Origin: Acanthosoma haemorrhoidale
Taxonomy: Eukaryota; Arthropoda; Insecta; Hemiptera; Acanthosomatidae
DNA length: 64,000 nucleotides
Direction of reading: 5' to 3'
Assembly: GCA_930367205.1 (NCBI GenBank)
Contig: OV884015.1
Coordinates: forward strand, 36,013,288-36,077,287
The notes under the pieces were generated by a model that saw nothing but the letters and a program-made list of their open reading frames with translations, did not search any database and had not been told where the DNA came from. Positions within the stretch are counted from its first letter, which is position 1; each line of letters starts with the position of its first letter. Positions 12,429 to 23,900 of the stretch are shown here, one piece after another. Made by a program: the position numbers and the translations under genes.

Positions 12429-13701
12429 GTCTACTTCCAATTGTTGAATCCAAAAACCTTTTTCCCACACACCAGTTTGGTTTCCGCCAACGACATTCCA
12501 CTGCTCAACAAGGCCTTCGCGTTGTTGATCACATCTCCTCAGCCCTTGAAACCAAAAAGTATTGCACTGCTGCCTTTCTTGATATAGCTAAAGCTTTTGA
12601 CAGGGTTTGGCACGCAGGTTTGCTCTACAAGCTCAAAAGACATTTACCACAGTCACTTTTCCTAATCCTACAGCCCTACCTTTCAAACCACTTCTTCCAA
12701 GTCCGCTGTGGTTTAGAATACTCTAACTACTATCCCATAAATGCAGAAGTTCCACAGGGCAGTGTCCTAGGCCTCATCCTCTATAACCTATACACCGCTG
12801 ATGTCCCCTCTACTTCCAATACCTTCTTGGCCACATTTGCAGATGACACTGCAGTTTTGTCATCCCACCCAGACCCCGACATAGCATCCCATAACGTTCA
12901 AAAACACCTTGACGAGATCGAGTATTGGTGAAATCAATGGCGGATCAAAGTTAATGAAGCAAAATGCTCCCACATTACCTTCACCCTTTGTCGCAAGACT
13001 TGTCCACTAGTTTATTTTAATTCTATTCCTCTCCCTGTAACCGAGACAGTACGGTACTTAGGCTTTCATCTCGACAAACGACTGACCTGGAACCCACATA
13101 CGAGACTAAAAAGACAAGAACTAAACAGACGCTTTGGACAACTGTACAGACTACTTCAAAGGACCATCTCTCAATAGAAAATACTAATCTACAAAGTTAT
13201 ACTTAAACCAATCTGGACATACGGAAAAGAGCTATGGGGGACAGCAAAAAAGTCGAACCTCAAGCGTATCCAATCCTTTCAATCCAAAGTCCTGAGAACA
13301 ATAGTAAAGGCCCCTTATTATGTCAGCAATAAAACCCTTCATAACGACCTTAATATACCCTACATTCTAGAACTCATCCCTTCCAAGTTTATGAAATTCC
13401 ACAGTAGCCTTTCCAACCACCCTAATCCTGTAGCACAGTCATTGCCCTGCGCCACTCATCCCTATAATCGTCCTCGGAGACTGAAACGGCAGTGGCCTCG
13501 TGACCTGCTATAATCGCGTGACAGTGGGAGTCCTGGCAATGGCCAGTTTCTCCAATCATGTGCTATTGTATGAATGAGCGAGTGAATGATGATCTGTAAA
13601 TATGGTATGAATGAGATCATTTATCTGTATTATTATTGCGTTATAAAAGGCAGATTGTAATTATTGCACAATAAAGAATTTATACCTTAAAACATGTCCT
13701 A
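12429..13701 (+). pseudogene. 5'-truncated Jockey-type ORF2 plus 3' UTR, inactivated
   Basis: It is almost identical to 45479-46880 of the fuller copy, beginning inside the reverse transcriptase (CTACTTCCAATTGTTGAATC). It keeps HQFGFRQRHST, a DIAKAFDRVW block (K for Q), a QGSVLGLILYN block and FADDTAVLSSH. Breaks include a TGC-to-TGA stop at the end of EIEYW (near 12930), small deletions near 13165 and 13185, and loss of about 160 bp from the 3' UTR near 13558. The stop of ORF2 (CTGCTATAA, 13507-13513) and the terminal GGCAGATTGTAATT are retained. Confidence 0.9.
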
Positions 13702-13716
13702 TTGATTGTTTAACAG
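13702..13716 (+). repeat. Target-site duplication of the composite insertion, right copy
   Basis: TTGATTGTTTAACAG is identical to 11464-11478. The mariner frame continues immediately after it. Confidence 0.9.
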
Positions 13717-13962
13717 AACGCACGTGTCAGAATTGGTTTAAATAATTTTGTTCTGGAGTTTTTTCAATGAAAGATGACGTTTTCCGGTCAACCTTCTGAA
13801 CATGATGATGGCAAAATGAAAGCCATTATTAAATCTAATAGTCATATAACTGTACGAGAGATTGCGAAACAGTTAAATGTATCACACACAACAATTGAAA
13901 GTCGTATAAGACGTGTTGCCCTGGTTAAGAAGCTCAATACATGGGTTCCGTTCAAAGAATAA
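13717..13962 (+). pseudogene. mariner transposase, second half of DNA-binding region
   Basis: It resumes the interrupted transposase after the duplicated 15-mer (ERTCQNWF at 13714 onward). Frameshifts follow, then DDGKMKAIIKSNSHITVREI and AKQLNVSHTTIESRIRR, the second helix-turn-helix of mariner transposases, and KKLNTWVPFKE, the family's W-V-P-H-E linker with F-K-E replacing the usual H-E-L. It stops at TAA (13960-13962). The following 570 bp (13963-14535), where the first two catalytic Asp residues should lie, are unrecognisable. Confidence 0.85.
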
Positions 13963-14535
13963 AATGAAAGATTTTTTTCAGAATCATTTTTTCATGAAAC
14001 CCTCATGGAATCTACGGACTGAATCTGGCGATAGTGTTCCATCATTCACTGCATACTTTATTTAGTATATAGATATTAAAAAAATTACTTCATAATCGAT
14101 ATGACAACATTTTAGTCGGCAATAATTTAAAATATTTAATCTTTAATCAAATAAAAGCACAATATTTGAACCTAAGGTTAAAAATTCTGTACCACTTGCT
14201 AGACGGAATTTCACCTCTGATATAAATACTGAAGACATATACTAACATACTAAAACCCATTTCGGCATACGGAGTATGGTAGGCCAAAAAATTTAATTTA
14301 GTAACAATATAATGATTTTAATCAAAATTACTTAGATTTATGACTAGTGAACCTCAGTATGTCATATACTCGACACACAGACGTATGTATTCCACACGTA
14401 CCAGTACATACCTACATCAACACTCTGAACAGACCAAAAATTATTCACCTGCGTTACATACTTGGACTAACCATAAAGATTCTAAAGGAACTGGAGTAGA
14501 GGCCTCACACATGTTTAGCAACACGTACGAAACTA

Positions 14536-14800
14536 TTGGAGTCTGGTTGGGAAGTGATGTCGCATCCCCCATACAGCCCCGAGCATGCACCATCGAATTA
14601 TAATTTATTGCTAAGTTTAAAAAACTTCTTAAATGGTAAAAATTTCAATAATAATTATGACCTCAAATCGCATTTGGTTGAGTTTTTGCTGATAAGGACC
14701 AGAAGTTCTATGAGCACGGAATTATGAAGTTACCAGAAAGATGGAAAAAAGTCATTGAACAGAATGGAAGAAATTTTACTGATTAAAGTTCATTTTTTGT
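14536..14800 (+). pseudogene. mariner transposase, C-terminal fragment
   Basis: The segment encodes SGWEVMSHPPYSPEHAPSNY followed by N-L-L, then LNGKNFN, and after a frameshift KLPERWKKVIEQNG, matching the mariner C terminus. The family motif around the third catalytic Asp is SPDLAPSDY; here both Asp positions are changed (E-H and N). A weak Jockey-like scrap (KPISAYGVW, near 14248-14275) lies just upstream and may be a further nested relic. It ends before the right terminal inverted repeat. Confidence 0.85.
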
Positions 14801-14863
14801 ATAGAAAAAATTGAGTTTTATTTCACACTAAAAAACCGAAATTACTTTCTTGCCAACCTATTA

Positions 14864-17800
14864 GTACCCCAAATTCTTCTATATATCACATTAACTATAT
14901 TAATATCAAGTCTTCATAAATTTTTTAAAAACATTATAAAAATAAATATATACACACACACAAAATTTTTTTTTTTTGTTTTTTTTTTCTTAGCTCTCTA
15001 ATTATAAGATTAGGATACTTCTCATGTAAATGTTAAATTTCATAAAGTCATATACGGTAGCACCAAACGTACGTGACAATATTTAATTCAGAAATAATCA
15101 ATGGTCAATTGATAACCAATTAAGCGTAGTATTTTAATGATAGAAGTTACACCGTATATCAAGCAGCAGGCTACACGACGATATGGAAGGTAATTACGAA
15201 GTTATTAATAACAGAATCACTAATCGCTGATTAATGGACTGTTTGCTGACTAAATAAAAAGTGATGGCGTAATTAAAGGGGCTAGAGAAGTTAAGGAACT
15301 GGTAAAGGAGGCTTTTAAAAACATTAAAACTCTTAAAAATGATCAAACTTTGTGGTTACTAAACTTAAATTATGTGGTAATTCATTTTTGTCAATTACCT
15401 TGTTCTTTTTTCTTTAATGGGTAATTATCATTCAAGGAAGCCATACACACCCTCAGGTTTCTCTTCTCTTCCTCAAACGCCTGAAGAATTAATTATGAAG
15501 TCATGGTTAAAATCTGTATATTAGTTTAACTTTATTTATGTCCCCCGCTACTTCTACTCCAATAATAATCATCATCATAATAATTTGTATATGACTATCA
15601 GCAGCAAATGGACCCATTCGAAAATGTTATATTTCTAACATTATGACCACATTTCAATGAAACGTGGATGCAAAGCTAAATTCAAAACAGTCAATCATCA
15701 AATTATAAAAATACTAAGAATAGAAATTACTACAGAAGTGCAATGTGATCATTCATCAATTACGAATTAAATCGCATTTTGTTTAATCCGCCGGCAAAAT
15801 AAATGACGTTGAAGATGATTTTAAACAAATACAAAACAGAAACATTATTCAAAACATTTTGACGGTTGATCGGAGCAATTTAAATGGCATATTTTAGCTT
15901 ATTATCTTGTAAACTCTCTGTTTTTTTTTAAATAGTCAATATTATTATTTATTATTACTCAGTACTCATAATTATAATGCATCTCACCTAGTGTTAATTT
16001 AATGTGACCTACGCCAAATTAAGCACTTTTGAATAACTTAAGAAATCTAAAAAAACAACGTCACCTAAGTGTTTCTCGGTTAATTATTTTTCGCATGTTT
16101 GCTGTTATCATTTTTTAACATTGAGCGTACCTGTAAACGATCAAATCTAATATTTTCGAGTTCCAACGTAGAAGGAGGGTACAGACAGAAAACAAATGCC
16201 TGGTACCTCTCAAAACGTACATCCGAAGTGGCAATATACTAGGTCTGATAGTGTGTAAACTTTCACCTGGACTTGAAGCAAGCCCTTACAGTTTCACATA
16301 CTCCACAGATTTTTTACGAGGATTGAGCCGCGATTAGAAAATATCAAAGAATCTCTGTCTGCTCGTAAAGAATATTCAGACTCATTTCGGATATGTTATA
16401 GTCTAATATAATAATATAGTGCAATACTTTCATTGGCGTTGTCTATTTCAATTTGTTTGATTATTACATAATACAAAGCTAATCCCTTAATCAAATAGAA
16501 AGTATTAAAAATCTCTTTATAATAAAAACATATTTATTCCCTAACAAACAAACTTAGCAACGTTTACGAGGGTTTCGAAAAATTATTTAAAAATAACGAA
16601 ACTTTACCATTCCTGTTTTCAGAAGAAAAAAAAAAACAAACCAATAATTCTAAAACTTGTCCTTTTAGCCGATTGTTTATTCCGATTTTCAAATCAATAA
16701 CGATTCCGTACATCCGGCGTGAAAATAACAATTGAAATGAGCCTGTTGTTGAGTATAATGGAGTGACCTTGAAAAATTCCCAATGACGTCCAGCAGCCAC
16801 ATAGTCTAGCTCCTAATACGTATTATGAGCGAGGCGCTCCTTTACTTCATCATTCCCATTAAAAATTAATATTTGGCCGATCTATGCATCTGGTGATAAA
16901 ATGTCCAATAAGAAAAATTGATTGAGTAATTATTTCTTCTTCGGTAACCTTCGATATTACTGGCGATAAGCTTTTGAAAAGTACTAGTAAAACGAAAGAT
17001 GTTTTTTAAAGCATCACTGAATATGGATATAATCACCTATAATCTTTTATGGAACCCTAAACTATTTTTTTTTCTAAATCAAAAACCCTATTTTTTTACT
17101 TTTTTCTCTGTCTGTTCCAAACTTTTCTATTAAAAGAACTTCAAATGCCTGAAAATTCACTTGTCTGTATTCACAGTAAATTATAGTCCCTTCTCATTCA
17201 GAGTTATGTAATTTTTGGGATTTATTTGGTTTTTCAAATTCAGAAAACCTTATGTTGTAACTCTGGTGCCTCTTTTTGTTTGTTATGGCCTTACTGAGTA
17301 CCCTGTGCAAGCTATAAACATGAAATTTCATTCGGAAGTCCCTTTTAATATTTTTAATAACATTGTCCGGAGAGAGACACGGAAAATAATTATCTCCATA
17401 AACCAATTGCATTAACTACCTGATTGATTTTTATAATATTGAGGAAGGTATAAAATTAAATATCTCGATGTCCTGGTTAAAATAAGAAATTTTTAGATTA
17501 TATCTGCAGTCAATGAAACTGTTATTAAGATAGTTTTCGCAACATTAAAACAACGCCCGTGTTTTTTTAGAGGTATTGAATGATAACTCTATTTGATGAT
17601 AGTAAAAATTATTTTAAAAAAATTAGTATATTATTTTCCTATCAAATTAATGATCTTCATGTCATGGTCAATTGCAAACAATACAGAACGTAATAATTAC
17701 CACCATTAAAATCATTTTCGCAGCCTAAACGAAATCCCGACAAGGTTTTAATTACCCTCTATTGTGCCTGATTCACTACTGACAAATAGAAGTTGGCCTC

Positions 17801-17937
17801 TTCGTGGACCAGAAAGCACTCACCTACTTTCCCATATTTGTATACCAATAAACTTACGGTATCAGTATTGAGACGGTACTAGTTCACGATACCGCCACCA
17901 CGAGCACTCACTAAATTAAACATGAATATTATTTAAG
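14864..17937. other. AT-rich sequence, no recognised genes
   Basis: About 3 kb of poly-A/T-rich sequence. The open frames at 16564-16800 and 17194-17415 have no family motif and overlap on both strands. No repeat shared with the rest of the window was recognised. Confidence 0.4.
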
Positions 17938-18290
17938 TGTAGTCGACTTTGATAAGTCAAAATAACGGCCTTTCTGATTGGTTGGAATAAACCAGCCTCT
18001 CATTGGCTGCGCGCAGAAATCTAGCAGGTTATATAAGGTAGGCATTCCGAGTATTTTTATTATGTTTTCCACGGTCGCAAGCTGAAGGTGAGCCTCATCA
18101 CCTGAGTGTATGTGTATTGGACTTATTAACAACAATCTGAAAGTATTATATTTTATGCACTCCTTAATATGCATCTGCGAATGCAGCACGAGGAGACAAC
18201 TGTAATTACAAATTTATTTATTTATTTTTGTCATTGTATATATATTATCAATAAAGGGGTTTTGAAAAAAAAAAAAAATTTTTATTCAGT
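17938..18290 (+). promoter_or_regulatory. Compact promoter-to-poly(A) unit, possible solo LTR
   Basis: Within 320 bp, in transcriptional order, lie two inverted CCAAT boxes (ATTGG at 17977-17981 and 18002-18006), a TATA box TATATAAGG (18030-18038), a poly(A) signal AATAAA (18250-18255) and a run of about 13 A from 18265. A TGTAGTCGAC start at 17938 fits the TG of an LTR. The antisense frame through it has no domain. LTRs combine promoter and polyadenylation signals this way, but no matching second LTR and no clear terminal CA were found. A retroposed short transcript is an alternative. Confidence 0.45.
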
Positions 18291-20028
18291 CGGAATCAGA
18301 CACTTAAAGTGAACACCGCTATCTCTCTCTCTTTTTCTATCTGATGCAGACCATGGCTTCTTTCATTTAATCACTTTTCAAATCTTTATTCCTAACCCGC
18401 TATATTTAGTTTCGGTGCTGTAAGCTTCTACAGCCTCCCCAGTGGAGTTTCCTTGCTTCTCCCCGCTAAACTAGCATATCCTTGGACTTCTGGGGTCCCA
18501 CCTATACTATTAATATAACTTTTATTGAACCAACATTTTTATTTTGGAATAAAAAAATAAAATTTTTAATAAAAAAATTGTAATAAAATTTTCGAAGAAC
18601 TATCCATATTTTAGCTTTAACTATTATTTAAATATCTATACCTATATATAATAGATAATATGTTAACTATTATATAAGTGTAATTTATTTTAATGCAATT
18701 TTGTGTAAGGTATTTTATTTTTAGTTATTTTATATAATACTTTAGCATATTTATGTGTGTATCAGAAATTGATTGCATGTTGCATCTTTGCTAATAGGGT
18801 AAATCACCATCCTGGATTGAATATGACCTAAATTAGTAATCTCCTCATGCAGAAAGTACAAAATAAATTCCTGAGAATAATAACTCGTGACCATTTCCTG
18901 GATATTTGATACCACTGGCTTTATTTATAACATATTAAAATAAAGCACTCAAGAGTTTCTTAAAAAGTAAGAGTAACAACTATTTATTAAAACGTGTTGT
19001 GCATAATGTTTCAACTGGGTACATTAACACATTCATTTTGCCCTTGAGGGTCACTAGAAATTAGTGTTTTAGTTGTAGGTATTTTTTTATTGTTTTCCTG
19101 CAAGTAGGTGAGCGGATATTTTAGTTTTAGTGGCCGTTGTGGGGAAGCTCTGGCGTTTGGCAACTATATGTGAACAACCCATGAAACATAAAAGGACATA
19201 AAGAAATTCTCTCTCTCTTAATTATTGTTTTAAGCTCTGAGAATGATAATTTATAGTCAAAATCGCTCGGGAAAATACAAAATAGCATTGTTAATATGCT
19301 AAAATAAATAAAAAGAAAAATTTTGTGCACTTGGCTTCAATTTTTCAACCACTCAAGTGAACATTTTTATGTATTAAGTAATTCAAATTATTTATTATTT
19401 TCCTGAAAAAAAAAAAAATTAGCTAAATAATTGAAAGCTTCATACAATGCTAAGGCTAACAAGACCTTTCTCCTAATCAGAACCTGGACAGACAGACGGC
19501 GGTGACCGCTTCTGTGAAGCCCTACATGGCATTGGACAGATATAAAATATATTCGGGCAAGTCGATATATGGAAGTTGTTGCCAGCGGGCGAGGATCTGG
19601 GACAGGTGTCGCAACCGACAAACTGTCCTGCATTTAGTTAACAGCGGTAGCTTTCTAGTTCAGATATACGAGCGGCCGTTCAGGAGGGAGGGCTGACCAG
19701 CGATAACATCTAGCTCTAAGAAGCGGGGATCGACTCAAGTTCGGGTTCACTCGTTACTTTGGTTACATAAAAAAAAAAGTTGTCATTTGACAATTATTGC
19801 CAAGCAAAAAAGGAGAGGCTCTACTTTCATTTGGGTAATTAGCTCTCTCTACGGTAATTCCCCTGCCTTTACTTTACAGGATAATACCCAATTAAGCAAA
19901 ATAATATGTAACTTAAAATACTACATGGTTCTAAGACCGTTTGTGGAGTCGAATAAATTTTTTATTTTATTTACTTATTTAATTAATTATTATTTGTTTC
20001 ACATACAAAAATATTAAGGATTATATAA
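18291..20028. other. AT-rich sequence with one GC-richer island
   Basis: Mostly AT-rich. An island at about 19480-19740 is clearly GC-richer, with CCAGCGGGCGAGGATC and GAAGCGGGGATCGACTC, and includes GATATAAAATAT. Open frames cross it on both strands but none has a recognisable motif. It may be a remnant of an unidentified element or a conserved non-coding segment. Confidence 0.35.
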
Positions 20029-20328
20029 CAGCTTTATTGTCTTTCCACAACTCATAATTTCTTCTTTTATTGAAAAAGAGCTTTTGAAAGCTCTAAGCTG
20101 ACATATTCAGATAGCTCCAATTAGTTACGTTGGCGAATCTGCATGAGTCGTATAGCGAGGAACGTGTATTTAGCAGCCCCGGTTAAAAGGTAAAAAAGAT
20201 ACTATTGCTTTAGACAAGTTAAATACGCCACATAACTAATTGGAGATAACTGAAGATAGCTTAGAGCTGTCCTAAGTGATTTTTCAATAAAGAAGAAATT
20301 ACCAGTTGTGGAAAGACAATGAAGCTCT
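20029..20328. mobile_element. Foldback element / long-TIR MITE, about 300 bp
   Basis: The left arm (20029-20146) and right arm (20215-20328) are inverted copies. Shared landmarks are TTGTCTTTCCACAACT, ATTTCTTCTTT(T)ATTGAAAAA, AGCTCTAAGCT and CTCCAATTAGTTA. Arms of about 115 bp around a loop of about 70 bp would fold into a long hairpin. There is no coding capacity. A possible TTATA duplication (20021-20025 and 20331-20335) is weak. It belongs to no superfamily I can name. Confidence 0.75.
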
Positions 20329-21495
20329 TTTATAATTTTACTATACCATTCCACAATACGGTATTAATATTTATATTTAAAAGTATATTAAATTAGATAG
20401 TAGCTAAGATAACCAGGAACATAAAATAAATACAATAGTACATAAGATGTTATATTATGCAGTTTATGTATGTGTATATAATTCTTGAAAAAATTTTTGT
20501 TTTCATTAATTAACATTTTTGGAAAAATTCTCATCGTAAACTCACCGATCCGATCGCTCGGAATCCCAAAAAATTGAGTCTACAATTGGGGGGTCACAAG
20601 ATGGTTGGACTACCCGGATGGTAGCTTGGGGGAATAGCGATGTTTTGCCGTATTTCTGTATTTATATTATGTTAGAATTAGGTTTCCCAAAAAAACAAAA
20701 AATTTTTGTTCTAATCCCAAAATATCTTTTTTTATCATATGGCATCATCAGTAGACGTTGGGCGTATTCAGGCATCCTCAGGACTAGATAGATGATGAAG
20801 GTCAAACGATTTGTTTCTCTGATAATTTCACGCTATGAAATTTCATTTGTAAGCTCCTACTTCACTCAAAACCCCCTCTTATGCTTATAAAAACGTCCCA
20901 CTAAATATGAGGAAAGAAGCGTAAGTTAAGGAGAACATATCAGATCAAATATAGTCGTTCTTATTTAAGCAAGCTTGACCATCGGGATCCTTCACTGACC
21001 AATCAAATTTTTGCATGCAACAAAAACAAAACAAGGGACTCTCCGTTATATGAGAAGAAAAAATACCACGTCGTCTTTTGTATATATTTCATCTATTTTA
21101 TTATTCTAGTACCGGTGATGTTTATACATTATAGAAATTATTAATACCACAATGTTAGTTATGCTGCTTTTGTTTAATGTATTTTAATTTTTGGGTAAGC
21201 TGGCAAATGCATTAGTATTCAATTTCTTTTTTTTTTCATAATCCCTTGTTATTACAAATTAGAGAAATCAATATATACTACATAAATGAATCTTTACAAT
21301 AAGTTTATAAGTCCTGTAGCTTGGCTAAATTTTATAAAATTTGTAATAATTTTACATTTCAATTTGTAATTGTTACGAAATTGTAATGCACACTATACAT
21401 TCATTGCGTAAACACAGGTAAAAGTGGTGGGGCCCACTTTATGAATCATAGACGTAAAACTAACTTACACCTATCAACAAAATCTTGACCTAATT
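20329..21495. other. AT-rich sequence
   Basis: Besides the motif copy at 20695-20800, nothing was recognised. Positions 20540-20640 are slightly GC-richer without motif. Confidence 0.35.
20695..20800 (-). repeat. Dispersed end motif, copy 2
   Basis: It is the inverse-oriented partner of 6737-6830. On minus it reads CCTGAGGATGCC, CCCAACGTCTACTGATGATG and AAAAAAAGATATTTTGGGAT. Conservation across about 90 bp in the same order shows a common source. Confidence 0.55.
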
Positions 21496-21730
21496 TTCCC
21501 CGACAGTCTGTTGCCATCGATGCGGGAACACTACCCTTCCCCGGGTCGTTGTATTAAACACTGGGTTCGTGAGGTGCTGCAACTAGTAAAAAACTTAATG
21601 TGCCTCCGATGGATGAACTCACCCACCGAAGGCACACCAAGCAACGGGTGCATGTCACGGTTTTTTAACCTCTCGAGAGAGGTATGTCTGACCACTTTTC
21701 TCATGATCCCATTCGGAAATTGATGGAGAC
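21496..21730 (-). pseudogene. Non-LTR retrotransposon C-terminal relic (family 2)
   Basis: On the minus strand the pieces read KVVRHTSLERLKN, LLGVPSVGEFIHRRHIKFF and, after a frameshift, HLTNPVFN and HRWQQTVGEN. This is the C-terminal tail that follows the reverse transcriptase in Jockey/CR1-like ORF2 proteins (L-x-I-P-T-V-x-E-x-I-x-R-R pattern). A closely related, better preserved copy is at 39762-40082. Frameshifts and missing upstream domains make it a pseudogene. The downstream minus-strand AATTAGGTCAAG resembles the 3' tail of the other copy. Confidence 0.75.
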
Positions 21731-22584
21731 TTTTTGTATATATTTACCTATATATTAATTAAAGGGTATGCCACCTGAAACATTGACTTGTCAAGAACAT
21801 GTGTAGTCCAGACTTGCTATCATTTTTTTTATATTCCATATTTTTATCCTTATATTATAGAGTTCTGGCTGAACTAATCCAGACAAGGCAGGGTAAATTT
21901 TGATCAGTAAAATACTAATCGTCTAAATTATTCAAGTGTACAAAGAGGATAATAGACAGAGGTCTTGCTTCATCATATGAAAATTTCATCTCAGTTGCTT
22001 TTAGTTGATTATTGAAATGGTTGCCTGCTTCAGCTGTGATAGTTATTATTGCCATTCCCACCCCAAACATCATTTATTTGTATTTATTTATTTTTCAATA
22101 TTACACCCAAAAGTGTTCGTTTCTGAATGAACCACTCCTTCCTATTCGGGGTTTTATCGATCCCTCGAGTAAAAATAAGCTCCTTAAAGCCCTTTTGGTC
22201 ATATATGTTGATAAAGAAACTCCATATTTTATTATATTTTCTACAAAACTTATGAATATTCTGACTATACGTTAAATATAATTAAAAATCCCATTAAATG
22301 AAATCAACCTCAGCCAACAATCCCAAAAGCAATTTCAAAGCTGGATGAAGAGTTTTTCGGCGTTGTTGCCGATCAACAACAAAGTAATTCCTCCTAACCT
22401 CCACTAAAGGGGATGTTGTGTCAAGCTCTTTATCACGAATAATTAGAAGTTCCCCTCTTCTCAGCCCAGAAAATATCCACCTATGTTTCCATATTTTAAT
22501 AATAAAAACCTTAAATCCTCAGTTAAGAGAGAGGGGAACTAGTGAACGAAACAGCCGAAGGCACTAGGTGGCGAGTCGGGGGAA
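21731..22584. other. AT-rich sequence
   Basis: No gene was recognised. Open frame 22012-22275 has no family motif. Positions 22540-22584 are GC-richer (GGTGGCGAGTCGGGG) and lead into the (TC)n tract. Confidence 0.35.
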
Positions 22585-22757
<173 letters not shown>

Positions 22758-22794
22758 CACTTCTTGGAAGAGACCTCTTCCTGGCGGACGACGG

Positions 22795-23010
22795 CCACCG
22801 TGGCCCTACAAACTTTACCTAGTAGCGTCTCCCACGGCAATCCAGTCTGCCTCTCTCATCACACTCGCCTTTGGGATCCGGGCGGTTTTCACCTACCATT
22901 AGATACCGAGTGTGAATTCGTGGTCATTCCAAGACCACATAAACTACCTACAATACCTATCCTGTCCCTATTCTCCTGAGCATAGTACTTTTTCGGGGCA
23001 CACCTTTTAG
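22795..23010 (-). repeat. Dispersed repeat X, copy 2
   Basis: The reverse complement matches 1749-2000, with shared words such as GGTCTTGGAATGACCACGAA and CACTCGGTATCTAA. Relative to copy 1 it has about 25 extra bp between CACTCGGTATCT and GATCCCAAAGGCGAGTGTGA. On minus it starts TGTGCCCCGAAAAAGTACTA. The (TC)n tract lies immediately beyond its inner end and may have expanded from the CTCTC-rich part of the element. Confidence 0.65.
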
Positions 23011-23789
23011 ATCTTATGGAGTCAGATCAATACGAATAAAGGTGCCTGCCGACTAGGCCGCCAGCAAAGGTCAAACACCACAGGTCTCCTCCATTAGCTC
23101 GGTATTTAGATTGAGTCAAATTTTAAATTCAGGAAATAAACAAAAAAGGTTTGGTTGAGGATGTCAAAAGACATATTCAGCTGAGAGAGAAACGTATTTG
23201 TGTGCAAAAACTAAACAGGTTGGTGTGTGAATGAGTTCCCTCGTCACATTTTTTCTTTAGATTAATGTTTTATTTTTACGATTGCCTACATCAAACACAC
23301 AATCTACATTTTATAACATTTAAAATTTTACTATTCACCTACGAGACCAGTGGCCTAAACAGGGGATTTACGTAACAACAAATTTTATGAAATAGAACTT
23401 AGAAGAGTAAATTGGATTTAGTGGTGGATATTTTAATGATTTCGTAATATCAATAGTAATGTGTTTAAAACTTTTGGAATTGAACTGGTTCCCTCTACAG
23501 TCTGTCATCTTCAGGCCTTCGAACTAAAGCGACCACTCCACAACCCGCAAAGGGCAAGGCGCCTGTACTTTTTTGAGATAAAGATAAAAGAAAATAAATT
23601 GTAATTTTGAAAATTTATATGCAATCAAAACTAAAAAAATGAGAAGTGAAGGATTATTATAATTTATTTAAATAAAAACAATACCATTGCGCACATCTTA
23701 TGAAGAGGTTATTCTCACAGTTGGTAGTTGTAGGGGGTTAGCGCTGAAATTTACTGATCACACATTCGGTTTTCTCAATCGGATTTAGC
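23011..23789. other. AT-rich sequence
   Basis: No gene was recognised. On minus, 23500-23560 reads GGAGTGGTCGCTTTAGTTCG, faintly tRNA-like, but without a partner B box. Confidence 0.35.
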
Positions 23790-23900
23790 ATCTTTTTTAT
23801 TCAAATAGCCACTCAGTTTTTGAACCCTCACGAGGCTGAGTTGGCCCCGGCCAGACCCATTCCCAAATAAAAATCTTTGGGCGAGCCTCGCATTAAACTT
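23790..23900 (-). repeat. tRNA-derived SINE, copy b
   Basis: On the minus strand it carries GATTTTTATTTGGGAATGGG, CTGGCCGGGGCCAACTCAGC, CTCGTGAGGGTTC and CTGAGTGGCTATTTGAA. This matches the signature of copy a at 3798-3915. The tRNA-like head is more degraded than in copy a. Confidence 0.6.

Larger units (their letters stand above)
11479..13701 (+). mobile_element. Composite insertion: duplicated exon-bearing segment plus truncated Jockey-type element
   Basis: A 2223-bp insert lies between identical 15-mers within mariner. It contains two tandem copies of a roughly 430-515 bp segment (11479-11991 and 11992-12424), a 4-bp junction, and then the 3' part of the Jockey-type element (from 12429) ending in its 3' UTR. 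The duplication length and the retrotransposon 3' end at the right boundary fit target-primed reverse transcription. The 5' cargo is not part of the full-length element at 43.4 kb. It was therefore acquired by template switching or an upstream transduction, or two events are stacked. Confidence 0.75.
11200..14861 (+). mobile_element. mariner DNA transposon, dead, split by a 2.2-kb insertion
   Basis: The left end TTGGGTTGGCAAAAAAGT (11200-11217) is mirrored at the right end by ACTTTCTTGCCAACC (14844-14858). TA dinucleotides flank both ends (11198-11199, 14862-14863), as expected for mariner. Transposase pieces lie at 11361-11478, 13717-13962 and 14536-14800, with a degraded middle between. The second catalytic Asp region is not recognisable, and the last catalytic site reads S-N-Y where the family has S-D-Y. 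The element cannot be active. The insertion at 11479-13701 was added later. Confidence 0.85.
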
